Below, one piece after another: positions 25,121-32,680 of a stretch of 47,279 nt of DNA (position 1 is the first letter of the stretch; each line of letters opens with the position of its first letter). Source of the DNA: JAWPMV01 sp038527215 (lineage in GTDB: Bacteria > Bacteroidota > Bacteroidia > J057). Location: contig JBCBGC010000055.1 in assembly GCA_038527215.1 (NCBI GenBank), forward strand, positions 1 to 47,279. Reading direction: 5' to 3'. The position numbers and the translations under genes were made by a program. The notes under the pieces are model-generated. The model had not been told where the DNA came from. It did no database searches and worked only from the letters and a program-made list of their open reading frames with translations.

Positions 25121-26392
25121 ATGAAAAAACTTTACCTCGCATTCTGCGTTCTTTGCCTTTCTTTATCCACCTTCGCTCAGCCGACCTTTATCAACGAAAC
25201 CTGGGGGGTCGCTCCCAACGCCTTCTCGAATAATAACGACAACTGGGGCTTTTACACTTTCTCCACTTCTGGTAATTCCAACCTGATGGACCGCAGTACT
25301 GCTACTGCCGACAATTTTGGGATCATTGTTCCGGGTTATACAGATGGGAACTTTTTTGCGGTTCAGGATGTCCAAAACCCTGATAATGCCGGAGGCACAG
25401 CCTCTGTAACCCTCAATTTTGATATTTCCGGAGCAGGAGACCTGACCACGCTTAATATCGATATGGCAGCCATGGGTGATTTTGAACCCGCGGATGATTA
25501 CACCTGGAGCTATTCCATTGATGGAGGAGGGAGCGTGGTAGCTTTCGATATCGATGTAGATAATTCTGCCAGTCAAACATACACCCTGGAGGATGGTACG
25601 ACGAATACCCTGAATGACCCGTTGGATGCAGTTATCGGCAACGGGGGCGGTACGGTACGTCTGAATAATAATATGACGAACCTCACCTACACCTTCCCAG
25701 GTTCTACCACAGGGACTACGCTGAACCTGACCCTGGATGTAGTCAATAATGGTGGAGCCGAAGTCTACATTTTTGACAACATTGATCTGGTAGGAAGCAG
25801 TGGTGCCCTCAACCTGGACTTCAGCACCAATAGCTTCGGGAACGTTGCCCTGCCTGTAGAATTCAGCCTCTTTGAAGCGACGCTTTCCAGCGACGAGTCT
25901 ATGGTCAACCTCTACTGGGAAACCAGCCAGGAAGTGAACAGTGACTACATGGCCATTGAGCGTAAAGGGAGCCAGGGTGATTTTGCGGAAATCGGACGCA
26001 CCACCGCCGCTGGTTTTAGTCAGGAGGCCCAGCAATACTTCTTTGTGGATGAGCAGCCCTTAAGTGGGGCCAATGTATACCGCATCAAGGAGGTAGATTT
26101 TGACGGAAAAATCACCTTCAGCCCGGCCATCGAGTTGATCGTAGCGGGTGAAGGCTGGCAACTATACCCCAGCGCAGCTGATGAGCAGCTTACCATTGCC
26201 GCTCCGGGCATCCTGGATTGGTCGCAGCAGCTGCGGGTCTTCAATCTGAGTCAGCAGGAAGTAATGGCCCACACCATGCTGCGCGGAAGCGAAAAAATAC
26301 AGCTTGACGTTCAGGCACTTCCAGCAGGCCTCTATTTCGTGGAAATCCAGGTGGGCGCGCAGCCTGTCATGCTGAAATTTGTCAAGAATTAA
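25121..26392 (+). CDS. T9SS-secreted protein, paralogue 3 of 3
   Basis: 423 aa from ATG 25121 with signal peptide MKKLYLAFCVLCLSLSTFAQ. The N-terminal beta-rich domain is the most diverged of the three but keeps NWGFYTFS, ADNFGIIVPGY, SVTLNFDISGAGDL, NIDMAAMGDFE, DAVIGNGGGTVRLNN and GGAEVYIFDNI. Then come LPVEFSLFEA, YWETSQEVNSDYMAIER, VYRIKEVDFDG and a T9SS tail with LYPSAADEQLTI, LPAGLYFVEI and LKFVKN. It has its own consensus promoter and a terminator, so the three paralogues are separate transcription units. Surface-exposed or secreted; function unknown. Confidence 0.83.
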   Translation: MKKLYLAFCVLCLSLSTFAQPTFINETWGVAPNAFSNNNDNWGFYTFSTSGNSNLMDRSTATADNFGIIVPGYTDGNFFAVQDVQNPDNAGGTASVTLNFDISGAGDLTTLNIDMAAMGDFEPADDYTWSYSIDGGGSVVAFDIDVDNSASQTYTLEDGTTNTLNDPLDAVIGNGGGTVRLNNNMTNLTYTFPGSTTGTTLNLTLDVVNNGGAEVYIFDNIDLVGSSGALNLDFSTNSFGNVALPVEFSLFEATLSSDESMVNLYWETSQEVNSDYMAIERKGSQGDFAEIGRTTAAGFSQEAQQYFFVDEQPLSGANVYRIKEVDFDGKITFSPAIELIVAGEGWQLYPSAADEQLTIAAPGILDWSQQLRVFNLSQQEVMAHTMLRGSEKIQLDVQALPAGLYFVEIQVGAQPVMLKFVKN

Positions 26393-26432
26393 TACAAACC
26401 TAATCCAAACGGCACCTTTAGGTGTGACCACA

Positions 26433-26459
26433 AGAAAGCCGGCCCAGGGCCGGCTTTCT
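26433..26459. terminator. Bidirectional terminator between convergent genes
   Basis: A perfect 12-bp stem (AGAAAGCCGGCC with GGCCGGCTTTCT) with a 3-base loop. TTTCT-type short tracts follow on both strands, so it can serve both the T9SS gene and the minus-strand signalling operon. Confidence 0.75.
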
Positions 26460-26516
26460 CTCATTAAAGGGAAGTATAGTACACACACCTTAGTGGGTCT
26501 TCCCACCCTACTAACG

Positions 26517-27074
26517 CTAATAATCGAAGTCAAAATCAGCCGCATCTTCCACCGCTTCTTCGAATTCCTTGAAGCGCTTTTTGTACTTTCTGTACAGGCG
26601 GTCGTTGAGTTTTTTACCGTTTACTTTGATACAGTCATCCTTGATATCCACATTCATGCGGCTATCCATGCTTTTTAGAATGCCATCTTCTACCATTTCA
26701 GCCTTCAACTCTTTTTCCAGGATTTTCATTTCCTTCTCAAAAGCCTTCATTTTCACTTCCAGCTCCTTGAATTTCCCTTCTTTCATTTTGAGCTTGACTT
26801 CCATTTCCTTCATGGCTTTTTCCAACTCCTTCTCTGCCTTTTTGAGCTCCTTTTCTGCGAGTTGATGCTCTTCTTCAGAAAGCCTGATGATCACTTCTTC
26901 ATTTTCGTGCAAGGCGTCCAATGCCCTTTCAATGGCCTCTTCGGCCTCCTGCATCGCTTCTTCCACGATGGCTTCGATTTCCTTCTCATCTACCTGAGCA
27001 GAGAGAATCTGGGGCATCATGCCCAGGCTGAGCAGACAGACTGCTACCAACCAATACTGCAGTTTTGTTTTCAT
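26517..27074 (-). CDS. Secreted coiled-coil protein sharing its C-terminal domain with the upstream M56 protease
   Basis: 185 aa. A signal peptide ends at ...QILSAQ, so it is periplasmic. Residues ~28-120 are an uninterrupted Glu/Lys-rich coiled coil. Residues 122-185 align without a gap to the last 65 residues (680-744) of the M56 protein encoded just upstream: EL-A, DG-LK, S at 17, IK-NG-K, and an FxFD near the end are shared (about 18 identities in 64). It is the last gene of the operon blaI - M56 - this gene, with a 10-bp gap. Because both domains face the periplasm, it may compete with, bind or replace the sensor tail; this is inference. No known enzyme features. Confidence 0.75.
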   Translation of the reverse strand: MKTKLQYWLVAVCLLSLGMMPQILSAQVDEKEIEAIVEEAMQEAEEAIERALDALHENEEVIIRLSEEEHQLAEKELKKAEKELEKAMKEMEVKLKMKEGKFKELEVKMKAFEKEMKILEKELKAEMVEDGILKSMDSRMNVDIKDDCIKVNGKKLNDRLYRKYKKRFKEFEEAVEDAADFDFDY

Positions 27075-27084
27075 CGTTTAGGGA

Positions 27085-29319
27085 TTAATCATTATCAAAG
27101 GAAAAACTTGATTGTCCGTCTGAAGAGATGCCGTAGCGTTTCAAGATGCGGCGATAGGCAGCCTCGCTCTTTCTGGGCACCTTTCTACCATTAGCTTTGA
27201 TAGAAGAACTGGTGACCTTGAGGGTAATTTTGCTTTTATCATTCTTCAGCAGTCCATCGCGCTTAAGTTGAGCACGTAGTTCGGATTTAAGGCCTTTAAA
27301 GCGGTCTCTTAATTCCGCGCGCTGGTCGCGAATTTTTCTTTCCATGTTCTGGTTCATGCGCTCCATTTCGCGCGCCCGTAGTTCATACTCGCGCGCTCTT
27401 TCCTGCTGGTTGCGCCGGACTTCGCGTTCGGTTTCCACCTGCATACGCTCCGTCTCCATTTTTAATTCTTTCATGGCCCGTTCAATGGCTCTGGCTCGAT
27501 CCGTTTCTCGCCGGGAAAGCTCCCGTTTGAGCTGCTGCAGCTCCTGCTGCATCTCCTGCTTATCGACCTCAGAAAGTTCTTCCAGACTCTTCAGGCGCTT
27601 CAACTCACGGAGTTGCCGTTCCATCATACGCAGGGATTGCTCGTAATCCCGTTCTACATTTTCTAGATCAGCTTTTTGTCGGTCTCTGGCTTGCTGCCGC
27701 ATATTGCGATACTGCGCTTCCATTTCTCGACGTTGGCGCTGGGAATACACATGCTGTTCTTTCATACTGCGGGCGTATTCGTCATAAGCCTGCTGGTACT
27801 CCCGTTGCCAGGCTGCCTGCTGCTGCCGGAATTCAGCCATTTCTTCCTTTAAACGGTCCCGGCTTTCCTCATCCAGGTCTTCCCAATCTCCAAAGGCACT
27901 CAGGTCGGGCATTTCAGGCATGGCCGGCATCTCGGGCATGACCGGAGCGGTTGGGCGGGGCGCAGGTTGAGGTCGGGGAACGGCCCGGCGACTCGGTTCG
28001 ACTCGGGGTTCCGAGCTAGGACGTGGTCGGGGTTCCACCCTTGGAGATGGAGGCGGGGGAGGAGGAGGGGTATCCCAGGCCATTTCCAGGGAACTCAGGA
28101 CAGAAGCTACCAGCTGGTCAATATCTGACACCGGGCTTTTTTCCTGCGGGTCTGGCATGACTTCTGGTTCTGGGGCCGTTTCAGGCAGCGGGACCGCCTC
28201 CGTTACAGGTACGATGACAGCATCTACTTGTACCTCAGGCACAGTTTCTTCAACCTGTACGTCGGGGACTATTTGTTCCAGATCTGTGGGCTCTGCTTCT
28301 ACCGGGGTAAACCAGGCCAGGGACAGCATGCCCAAAACGATCATCAATGACATTGACAGGCGGGCAAAAGGATATCTTTCCACCCGCTCAGGGCGAATAA
28401 TTCTTGTAATACGATCCATAAGATGATGAGTGTTTCCATTAAACCTAAGGGAAAGCGGAGGGCTGAACAGGGTATGTTCTGCCAGGTCTGTGAGCGTATG
28501 AGCATACATGACCGGATCTCCACAACTCGCCACCGCGATATCATCACAGCAATTTTCCCGTTCTGCATTTACCTGATTGGAAATCCTTCGGTAGAAGGGG
28601 TGGTAAAAAAACAGCACTTCGGTAAAAGTCTGAATAATGTTGATGAGAAAATCATGACGGCGAATATGCGCCAGTTCATGAGCCAGGATTGCTTCCATTT
28701 GTCGGGGGGTAATCCCGGAAAGCATGCCTAATGGCAGGAGCACAACGGGCTTTACGTAGCCAATAACCATCGGGCTATCGATTAAGCCAGATTCTTTGAG
28801 CAGCAATTGCTTGCGTATCCCCATCTCTATGGCCATCTGGGCCATTCGTTGAGACCAGGGACCGGTAATCTTTCGACTATACTGTTGACTGAGGCGGTGT
28901 AGATACCACCATCCCCCACCCCATCTCAGGCTGAAGAAAACAAAGCCGAGTAACCAGGCGTAGCTCACCCAGCCTACGTAGGGTTGTAACTGCAGCCCTA
29001 CCCAATCCAGGCCTTCCTGTAAATAAGCTTCCCAGGTTTCTGCCTGAAGGAAAAAAAGGGATTCTGCCTCTATCAGGGTCATCTCCGTGGCATACACCAC
29101 CATTTCATCCGTAGATCTTGCATCCTGATAGGTGGTATAAAAAGTTGCCACTGTCCACACAAACATGGTCATCATGGCTCCCAATCCTAACAGGTAGCGA
29201 GACTGAGGAGGAAAATTACGCAAGGAGGTTTTTAGTAAACCATAAATAGCCCAAACCAGGAGTCCCTGCCAGAGACTATGCAGAATGGTCCACCCCAAAG
29301 CATGGCTCAAATGCATCAT
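27085..29319 (-). CDS. M56 (BlaR1/MecR1-type) membrane metalloprotease with Pro-rich and coiled-coil sensor tail
   Basis: 744 aa. Transmembrane helices lie near residues 10-28, 42-62 and 115-132. The M56 zinc-protease domain has HELAH at 214-218 and ERENCCDD at 253-260. A last helix at ~321-338 puts the rest outside the cytoplasm. Where BlaR1 has a penicillin-binding sensor, this protein has an acidic region (350-410), a run of seven Pro with an Arg/Pro-rich stretch and MPEMP repeats (~420-480), a long Arg/Glu coiled coil (~495-680) and a C-terminal domain (680-744) repeated in the next gene. By family it should cleave, or trigger cleavage of, the BlaI-type repressor encoded 2 bp upstream. 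The stimulus is unlikely to be a beta-lactam. Confidence 0.88.
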   Translation of the reverse strand: MMHLSHALGWTILHSLWQGLLVWAIYGLLKTSLRNFPPQSRYLLGLGAMMTMFVWTVATFYTTYQDARSTDEMVVYATEMTLIEAESLFFLQAETWEAYLQEGLDWVGLQLQPYVGWVSYAWLLGFVFFSLRWGGGWWYLHRLSQQYSRKITGPWSQRMAQMAIEMGIRKQLLLKESGLIDSPMVIGYVKPVVLLPLGMLSGITPRQMEAILAHELAHIRRHDFLINIIQTFTEVLFFYHPFYRRISNQVNAERENCCDDIAVASCGDPVMYAHTLTDLAEHTLFSPPLSLRFNGNTHHLMDRITRIIRPERVERYPFARLSMSLMIVLGMLSLAWFTPVEAEPTDLEQIVPDVQVEETVPEVQVDAVIVPVTEAVPLPETAPEPEVMPDPQEKSPVSDIDQLVASVLSSLEMAWDTPPPPPPPSPRVEPRPRPSSEPRVEPSRRAVPRPQPAPRPTAPVMPEMPAMPEMPDLSAFGDWEDLDEESRDRLKEEMAEFRQQQAAWQREYQQAYDEYARSMKEQHVYSQRQRREMEAQYRNMRQQARDRQKADLENVERDYEQSLRMMERQLRELKRLKSLEELSEVDKQEMQQELQQLKRELSRRETDRARAIERAMKELKMETERMQVETEREVRRNQQERAREYELRAREMERMNQNMERKIRDQRAELRDRFKGLKSELRAQLKRDGLLKNDKSKITLKVTSSSIKANGRKVPRKSEAAYRRILKRYGISSDGQSSFSFDND

Positions 29320-29321
29320 TG

Positions 29322-29726
29322 TTATGCTTCTTTAGTATTAGGAGGTTCTTCGTCAGCAGAAAGTTCATTTAGAAAGGCACGAATTTTATCCAACTCTTCC
29401 TGGCTGGACTTTTTACTACCCAGTGCTTTCATCACCAGTTTCATCGCAGAACCCTGAAAAGCAGTGTCCATCAGTCGACGAACCAGGTCTTGCTGGGTAT
29501 CATCTTCACTTACCTCTGCCCGATAAATATGGGTTTTGCCCGATTTGACCCGGGAAAGTAAGCCTTTATCGTGCATGATCTGCATCAGTTTTAACGTCGT
29601 GGTATACCCGACGTCACGCTCCTCTTTTAGCTGTTCATGAATGGCTCGAACCGTGGCAGGTCCCTGTGCCCATAGCAGGCGCAGAATCATGAGTTCAGCT
29701 TGTGTTGGTGAAATAGTGGCCATCAT
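29322..29726 (-). CDS. BlaI/MecI/CopY-family transcriptional repressor
   Basis: 134 aa, typical length. The N-terminal winged helix has PTQAELMILRLLWAQGPATV and the recognition-helix region GYTTTLKLMQIMHDKGLLSR, followed by the family wing SGKTHIYRAEVS. The C-terminal dimerisation helix has the LVRRLMDTAFQGSAMKLVMKAL pattern. Start is ATG 29726 or the adjacent ATG 29723. First gene of the operon with the M56 protease (2-bp gap) and coiled-coil protein. Three TACGAA-N4-TTCGTA palindromes sit in its promoter, so negative autoregulation with release by proteolysis is expected from the BlaI/BlaR1 model. Confidence 0.92.
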   Translation of the reverse strand: MMATISPTQAELMILRLLWAQGPATVRAIHEQLKEERDVGYTTTLKLMQIMHDKGLLSRVKSGKTHIYRAEVSEDDTQQDLVRRLMDTAFQGSAMKLVMKALGSKKSSQEELDKIRAFLNELSADEEPPNTKEA

Positions 29727-29738
29727 TTCAATTTTAAC

Positions 29739-29754
29739 TACGAAGCATTTCGTA
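29739..29754. promoter_or_regulatory. Operator 1 (BlaI-type), at the transcription start region
   Basis: TACGAAGCATTTCGTA: 6-bp inverted half-sites TACGAA/TTCGTA around 4 bases. It lies just downstream of the -7 element and 12 bp before the blaI start. Confidence 0.75.
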
Positions 29755-29757
29755 CAT

Positions 29758-29789
29758 CAAATATATACGAAGCCTTTCGTAAGTACAAA
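29758..29789 (-). promoter_or_regulatory. Promoter of the blaI-M56-coiled-coil operon
   Basis: On the minus strand: TTTG at 29789-29786, a 20-bp spacer, then TATATTTG at 29765-29758. Both elements match the Bacteroidota consensus exactly. Operator 2 fills most of the spacer. Confidence 0.8.
29766..29781. promoter_or_regulatory. Operator 2 (BlaI-type), inside the promoter spacer
   Basis: TACGAAGCCTTTCGTA, same half-sites and spacing as operator 1, centred 27 bp from it and abutting the -7 element. Confidence 0.78.
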
Positions 29790-29795
29790 TAAACC

Positions 29796-29811
29796 TACGA
29801 AAGATTTCGTA
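29796..29811. promoter_or_regulatory. Operator 3 (BlaI-type), upstream of the -33 element
   Basis: TACGAAAGATTTCGTA, same half-sites, centred 30 bp from operator 2. It lies between the blaI promoter and the promoter of the divergent acyl-CoA synthetase gene. Confidence 0.72.
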
Positions 29812-29884
29812 AAAAGATCATGAAGGGATGAGATTGTGCAATTTATACAGACCAAGAAAAAAAGGTAAGGCAAAGGCGTAGCTC

Positions 29885-29915
29885 TTGGCGAAACCCTAAG
29901 AAATCGCTATTTTTA
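29885..29915 (+). promoter_or_regulatory. Candidate promoter of the acyl-CoA synthetase gene
   Basis: TTG at 29885-29887, 20-bp spacer, TATTTTTA at 29908-29915 (last base differs from TAnnTTTG). A perfect palindrome GTATGCATGCATAC (29925-29938) follows 9 bp later, near the expected start of transcription, and could be an operator. Confidence 0.5.
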
Positions 29916-29981
29916 AGCAGAGAGGTATGCATGCATACTTCATGTCTTTTCTGCAAGAAATTTGAAACACCGATAAAAACT

Positions 29982-31652
29982 ATGGCTACGCTCACGCAAA
30001 CGAACTTAAAAACGCCGTTAGAGCTTTTCTACAAATGGGAGTCTTCAATAGCCGACAAACCATACCTTCATCAACCGATTGATGGGCAATGGCATGTCTG
30101 GACCTGGGGACAATTTGGCGACGAAGTTCGCCGTATGGCTGCTCATATCGAATCCAAGGGGTATGAACCAGGGAGTAAAATCGGGCTCATGTCCCGAAAC
30201 TGTGCGCACTGGATGATGGCTGATCTGGCCATCGCCATGAGTGGACATACATCTGTGCCCATTTATCCAAACGTAAATCAGGAAACTGTTGAGTATGTCC
30301 TGCAACACAGTGAAGCAAAAATGTGTTTCGTAGGAAAACTGGAACCCCATGACTGGGCCAATATGAAGCCCGGGATTCCTTCAGATATGGAGTGTATCAG
30401 CTTCGGCATGTATAACCTGCCCAATGATGATTATACTTCGTGGCAAGAGGCCATTAAAACGGTAGAACCTAAGTCAGAGAATCCTACTCGTGATCTGGAT
30501 GAAGTCTGGACCATCATTTATACGTCCGGTACGACTGGAACGCCTAAAGGAGTGGTACAGAAGTTCATTGCGCCGATGTTTGCCATTGAGACCTTCGTAG
30601 ACATCTTTACCCTCTCTCCAGATGATCGCTTCTTCTCCTATCTGCCGCTGTCGCACATTGCAGAACGCATGCTGATCACCATGGGTACCTTGCGCACCGG
30701 AGGTTCTATCCACTTCGCGCAAAGCCTGGATACCTTTGCTGATAACCTGAAGACTTGTTCTCCCACCGTTTTCCTCGGGGTACCCCGTATCTGGACCAAA
30801 TTCCAAATGGGTGTTCTGGCCAAGTTCTCTCAGTCGAGACTGAATCTGCTGTTCTCCATTCCGATTCTGAATAACATCATCAAAAGAAAAATCCGGGAAG
30901 CCCTGGGCTTGAATGAGGCACGCATCTGTCTGACGGGCGCGGCTCCGATTCCTGCTTCCTTGCTGAAGTGGTATGATCGTATTGGCATTACTGTCTATGA
31001 GGTGTACGGCATGACTGAAAACTCTGCCTACTCTCAGTCTAACCTGCCTGGCAAGCGTAAGATGGGAACCGTAGGCGTCAGTATGCCTGGGGTAGAATTG
31101 AAAATTACCGACGAAGGTGAAATCTGCGTGAAGAGCCTCGCCAACATGGTAGAGTACTATAAAGAGCCTGAAAAAACTGCGGCTACCCTGCGGGATGGTT
31201 TCCTCCATACCGGTGATAAAGGGGAAGTAGATGCTGAGGGATTCCTTCGCATCACAGGCCGGGTAAAAGACATTTTCAAAACGTCTAAAGCCAAGTACGT
31301 AGCGCCTAACCCGATCGAGCTGAAGCTCTCTAAGAACGAATTCATTGAGCAGGTTTGCGTGGTAGGAACCGGAATCCCACAGCCCATCGCGCTGGTGGTT
31401 CTCTCCGAAGATGCCCGCACCAAAGAGAAAGATGAGGTTACGGAAAGCATCAATGAAACCCTTCTGGAGGTGAATCCCACCCTGGAGCACCATGAACGCT
31501 TGCAAAAAGCCGTGGTGGTACAGGGAGACTGGACGCCCGAAAACCTGGTTCTCACCCCCACGCTTAAGATTAAGCGCGGTAAGGTAGATGAACTGTACCA
31601 GAATAATTATGAAAAGTGGTATGAAGGCGGCAAAGGCGTCGTTTGGGAATAG
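29982..31652 (+). CDS. Long-chain fatty acid-CoA ligase (AMP-binding)
   Basis: 556 aa from ATG 29982; an earlier in-frame ATG (29931) lies within the palindrome region and adds a Cys-rich, unconserved stretch. The adenylate-forming P-loop YTSGTTGTPKG is at 180-190, and YLPLSHIAERM, CLTGAAPIPASLLKWYD, EVYGMTEN, HTGDKGEVD and the hinge ITGRVKDIFKTSKAKYVAP follow. This is the order of long-chain acyl-CoA synthetases, which activate fatty acids with ATP and CoA; some Bacteroidota copies are membrane-associated. The C-terminal Lys in LTPTLKIKRGKV is the usual catalytic Lys. It is divergent from the blaI operon; a terminator follows. Confidence 0.9.
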   Translation: MATLTQTNLKTPLELFYKWESSIADKPYLHQPIDGQWHVWTWGQFGDEVRRMAAHIESKGYEPGSKIGLMSRNCAHWMMADLAIAMSGHTSVPIYPNVNQETVEYVLQHSEAKMCFVGKLEPHDWANMKPGIPSDMECISFGMYNLPNDDYTSWQEAIKTVEPKSENPTRDLDEVWTIIYTSGTTGTPKGVVQKFIAPMFAIETFVDIFTLSPDDRFFSYLPLSHIAERMLITMGTLRTGGSIHFAQSLDTFADNLKTCSPTVFLGVPRIWTKFQMGVLAKFSQSRLNLLFSIPILNNIIKRKIREALGLNEARICLTGAAPIPASLLKWYDRIGITVYEVYGMTENSAYSQSNLPGKRKMGTVGVSMPGVELKITDEGEICVKSLANMVEYYKEPEKTAATLRDGFLHTGDKGEVDAEGFLRITGRVKDIFKTSKAKYVAPNPIELKLSKNEFIEQVCVVGTGIPQPIALVVLSEDARTKEKDEVTESINETLLEVNPTLEHHERLQKAVVVQGDWTPENLVLTPTLKIKRGKVDELYQNNYEKWYEGGKGVVWE

Positions 31653-31678
31653 TAACCCTACCGAATAATATACGTCCT

Positions 31679-31708
31679 AAAGCCTCGATATGAAATCGAG
31701 GCTTTTTT
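31679..31708 (+). terminator. Rho-independent terminator of the acyl-CoA synthetase gene
   Basis: An 11-bp stem (AAAGCCTCGAT with ATCGAGGCTTT) with a 5-base loop, ending in six T. The following patatin-like gene starts only 18 bp later. Confidence 0.9.
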
Positions 31709-31725
31709 CATAACCTACCCAGCTT

Positions 31726-32616
31726 TTGGAAAACAAACTAGGCTTAGTATTGGCCGGTGGCGCAGCCCGAGGCATTGCCCACATTGGCGTTTTACAGGCA
31801 CTGGAAGAAGAAGGGATTTCCCCTTACTATCTGTCCGGGGCCTCAGCCGGAGCCATCATCGGCACCTTATATGCGGCCGGGCTTTCCCCTCAGGAAATCC
31901 TGACCATTTTCAAAGAGTCCGCCTTATACAAACTCTTTCGGGCCCGGCTCCCCGTTTCTGGCCTGACCACCAATTCCTACATTGGAGAGGTGCTGGCGAA
32001 ACACATCCCGGAAGATGATTTTTCCGCCCTCAAGCGGCAGATGTTTATTGCTGTCACCAACCTGAATTCCGGCGCGTACGAAATCATCTCTGAAGGTCCT
32101 CTCTTTCAGGTGGTAGAAGCCTCCTCGGCTATTCCTATTCTCTTTGAATCCAAAAAGATGAATGGCCAGCAATATGTGGACGGCGGCGTATTGAACAACT
32201 TACCGGTTGAACCCCTGTTGGCTCACACCAAACACATTATAGGGGTAAATGTCAGCCCGGTTCTACCCGTGGAAGACCTGGACAACTTATTCAAGATTGG
32301 CTACCGGACCATGGATCTCGTGATGTGGGCCAACGTGCAAAGTCGGCTTCCAATGTGTGATATCGTCATCGAACCCGAAGCCCAGAAATTTGGGTTTTTC
32401 GATATTCTAAAGGCTGACCAGATCTTTGAATTAGGCTACGAAGCAACCCGGGCACAAATGCCTCACATTCTCAAAGTAGCCAGACAGTCCCGGGCGTTGA
32501 CCAAAACAAACCCTCACAGAAACCGGTTGAACAAGGCGAAAAAGAAGGCCAGGTTTTTGACTGCTTTGCGACAATGGTGGGATCAAATCCTACGTAGCTT
32601 GAGGATTCGGAAATAA
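31726..32616 (+). CDS. Patatin-like phospholipase
   Basis: 296 aa with a TTG start: an in-frame stop at 31711 and the absence of any ATG or GTG before the first conserved strand leave TTG 31726 as the only possibility. The glycine-rich oxyanion motif GGAARGIAHIG (11-21), the nucleophile GASAG (S40) and the DGG Asp in YVDGGVLNNLPVEPL make the Ser-Asp dyad of the bacterial patatin/RssA-like group. It should hydrolyse acyl esters of phospholipids. The last ~40 residues are very basic (KTNPHRNRLNKAKKKARF), perhaps for membrane binding. It follows the terminator of the acyl-CoA synthetase gene, so it needs a promoter within or before that terminator, or read-through. Confidence 0.87.
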   Translation: MENKLGLVLAGGAARGIAHIGVLQALEEEGISPYYLSGASAGAIIGTLYAAGLSPQEILTIFKESALYKLFRARLPVSGLTTNSYIGEVLAKHIPEDDFSALKRQMFIAVTNLNSGAYEIISEGPLFQVVEASSAIPILFESKKMNGQQYVDGGVLNNLPVEPLLAHTKHIIGVNVSPVLPVEDLDNLFKIGYRTMDLVMWANVQSRLPMCDIVIEPEAQKFGFFDILKADQIFELGYEATRAQMPHILKVARQSRALTKTNPHRNRLNKAKKKARFLTALRQWWDQILRSLRIRK

Positions 32617-32680
32617 AAGTTGGTGGGTCGCGCAAGAATTATTCCTTATCTTCGTCTTTATAAATCAGAAGACCTTATTT

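Noticed and set aside
27960..28070. Pro/Arg-rich repeats in the M56 tail as a possible DNA repeat or mobile element
   Set aside because: The repeats are at protein level, in frame within one gene, with no flanking duplications.
30474..31505. 343-codon open frame on the minus strand
   Set aside because: Antisense to the acyl-CoA synthetase gene, whose motifs are intact. No family features in the reverse frame.
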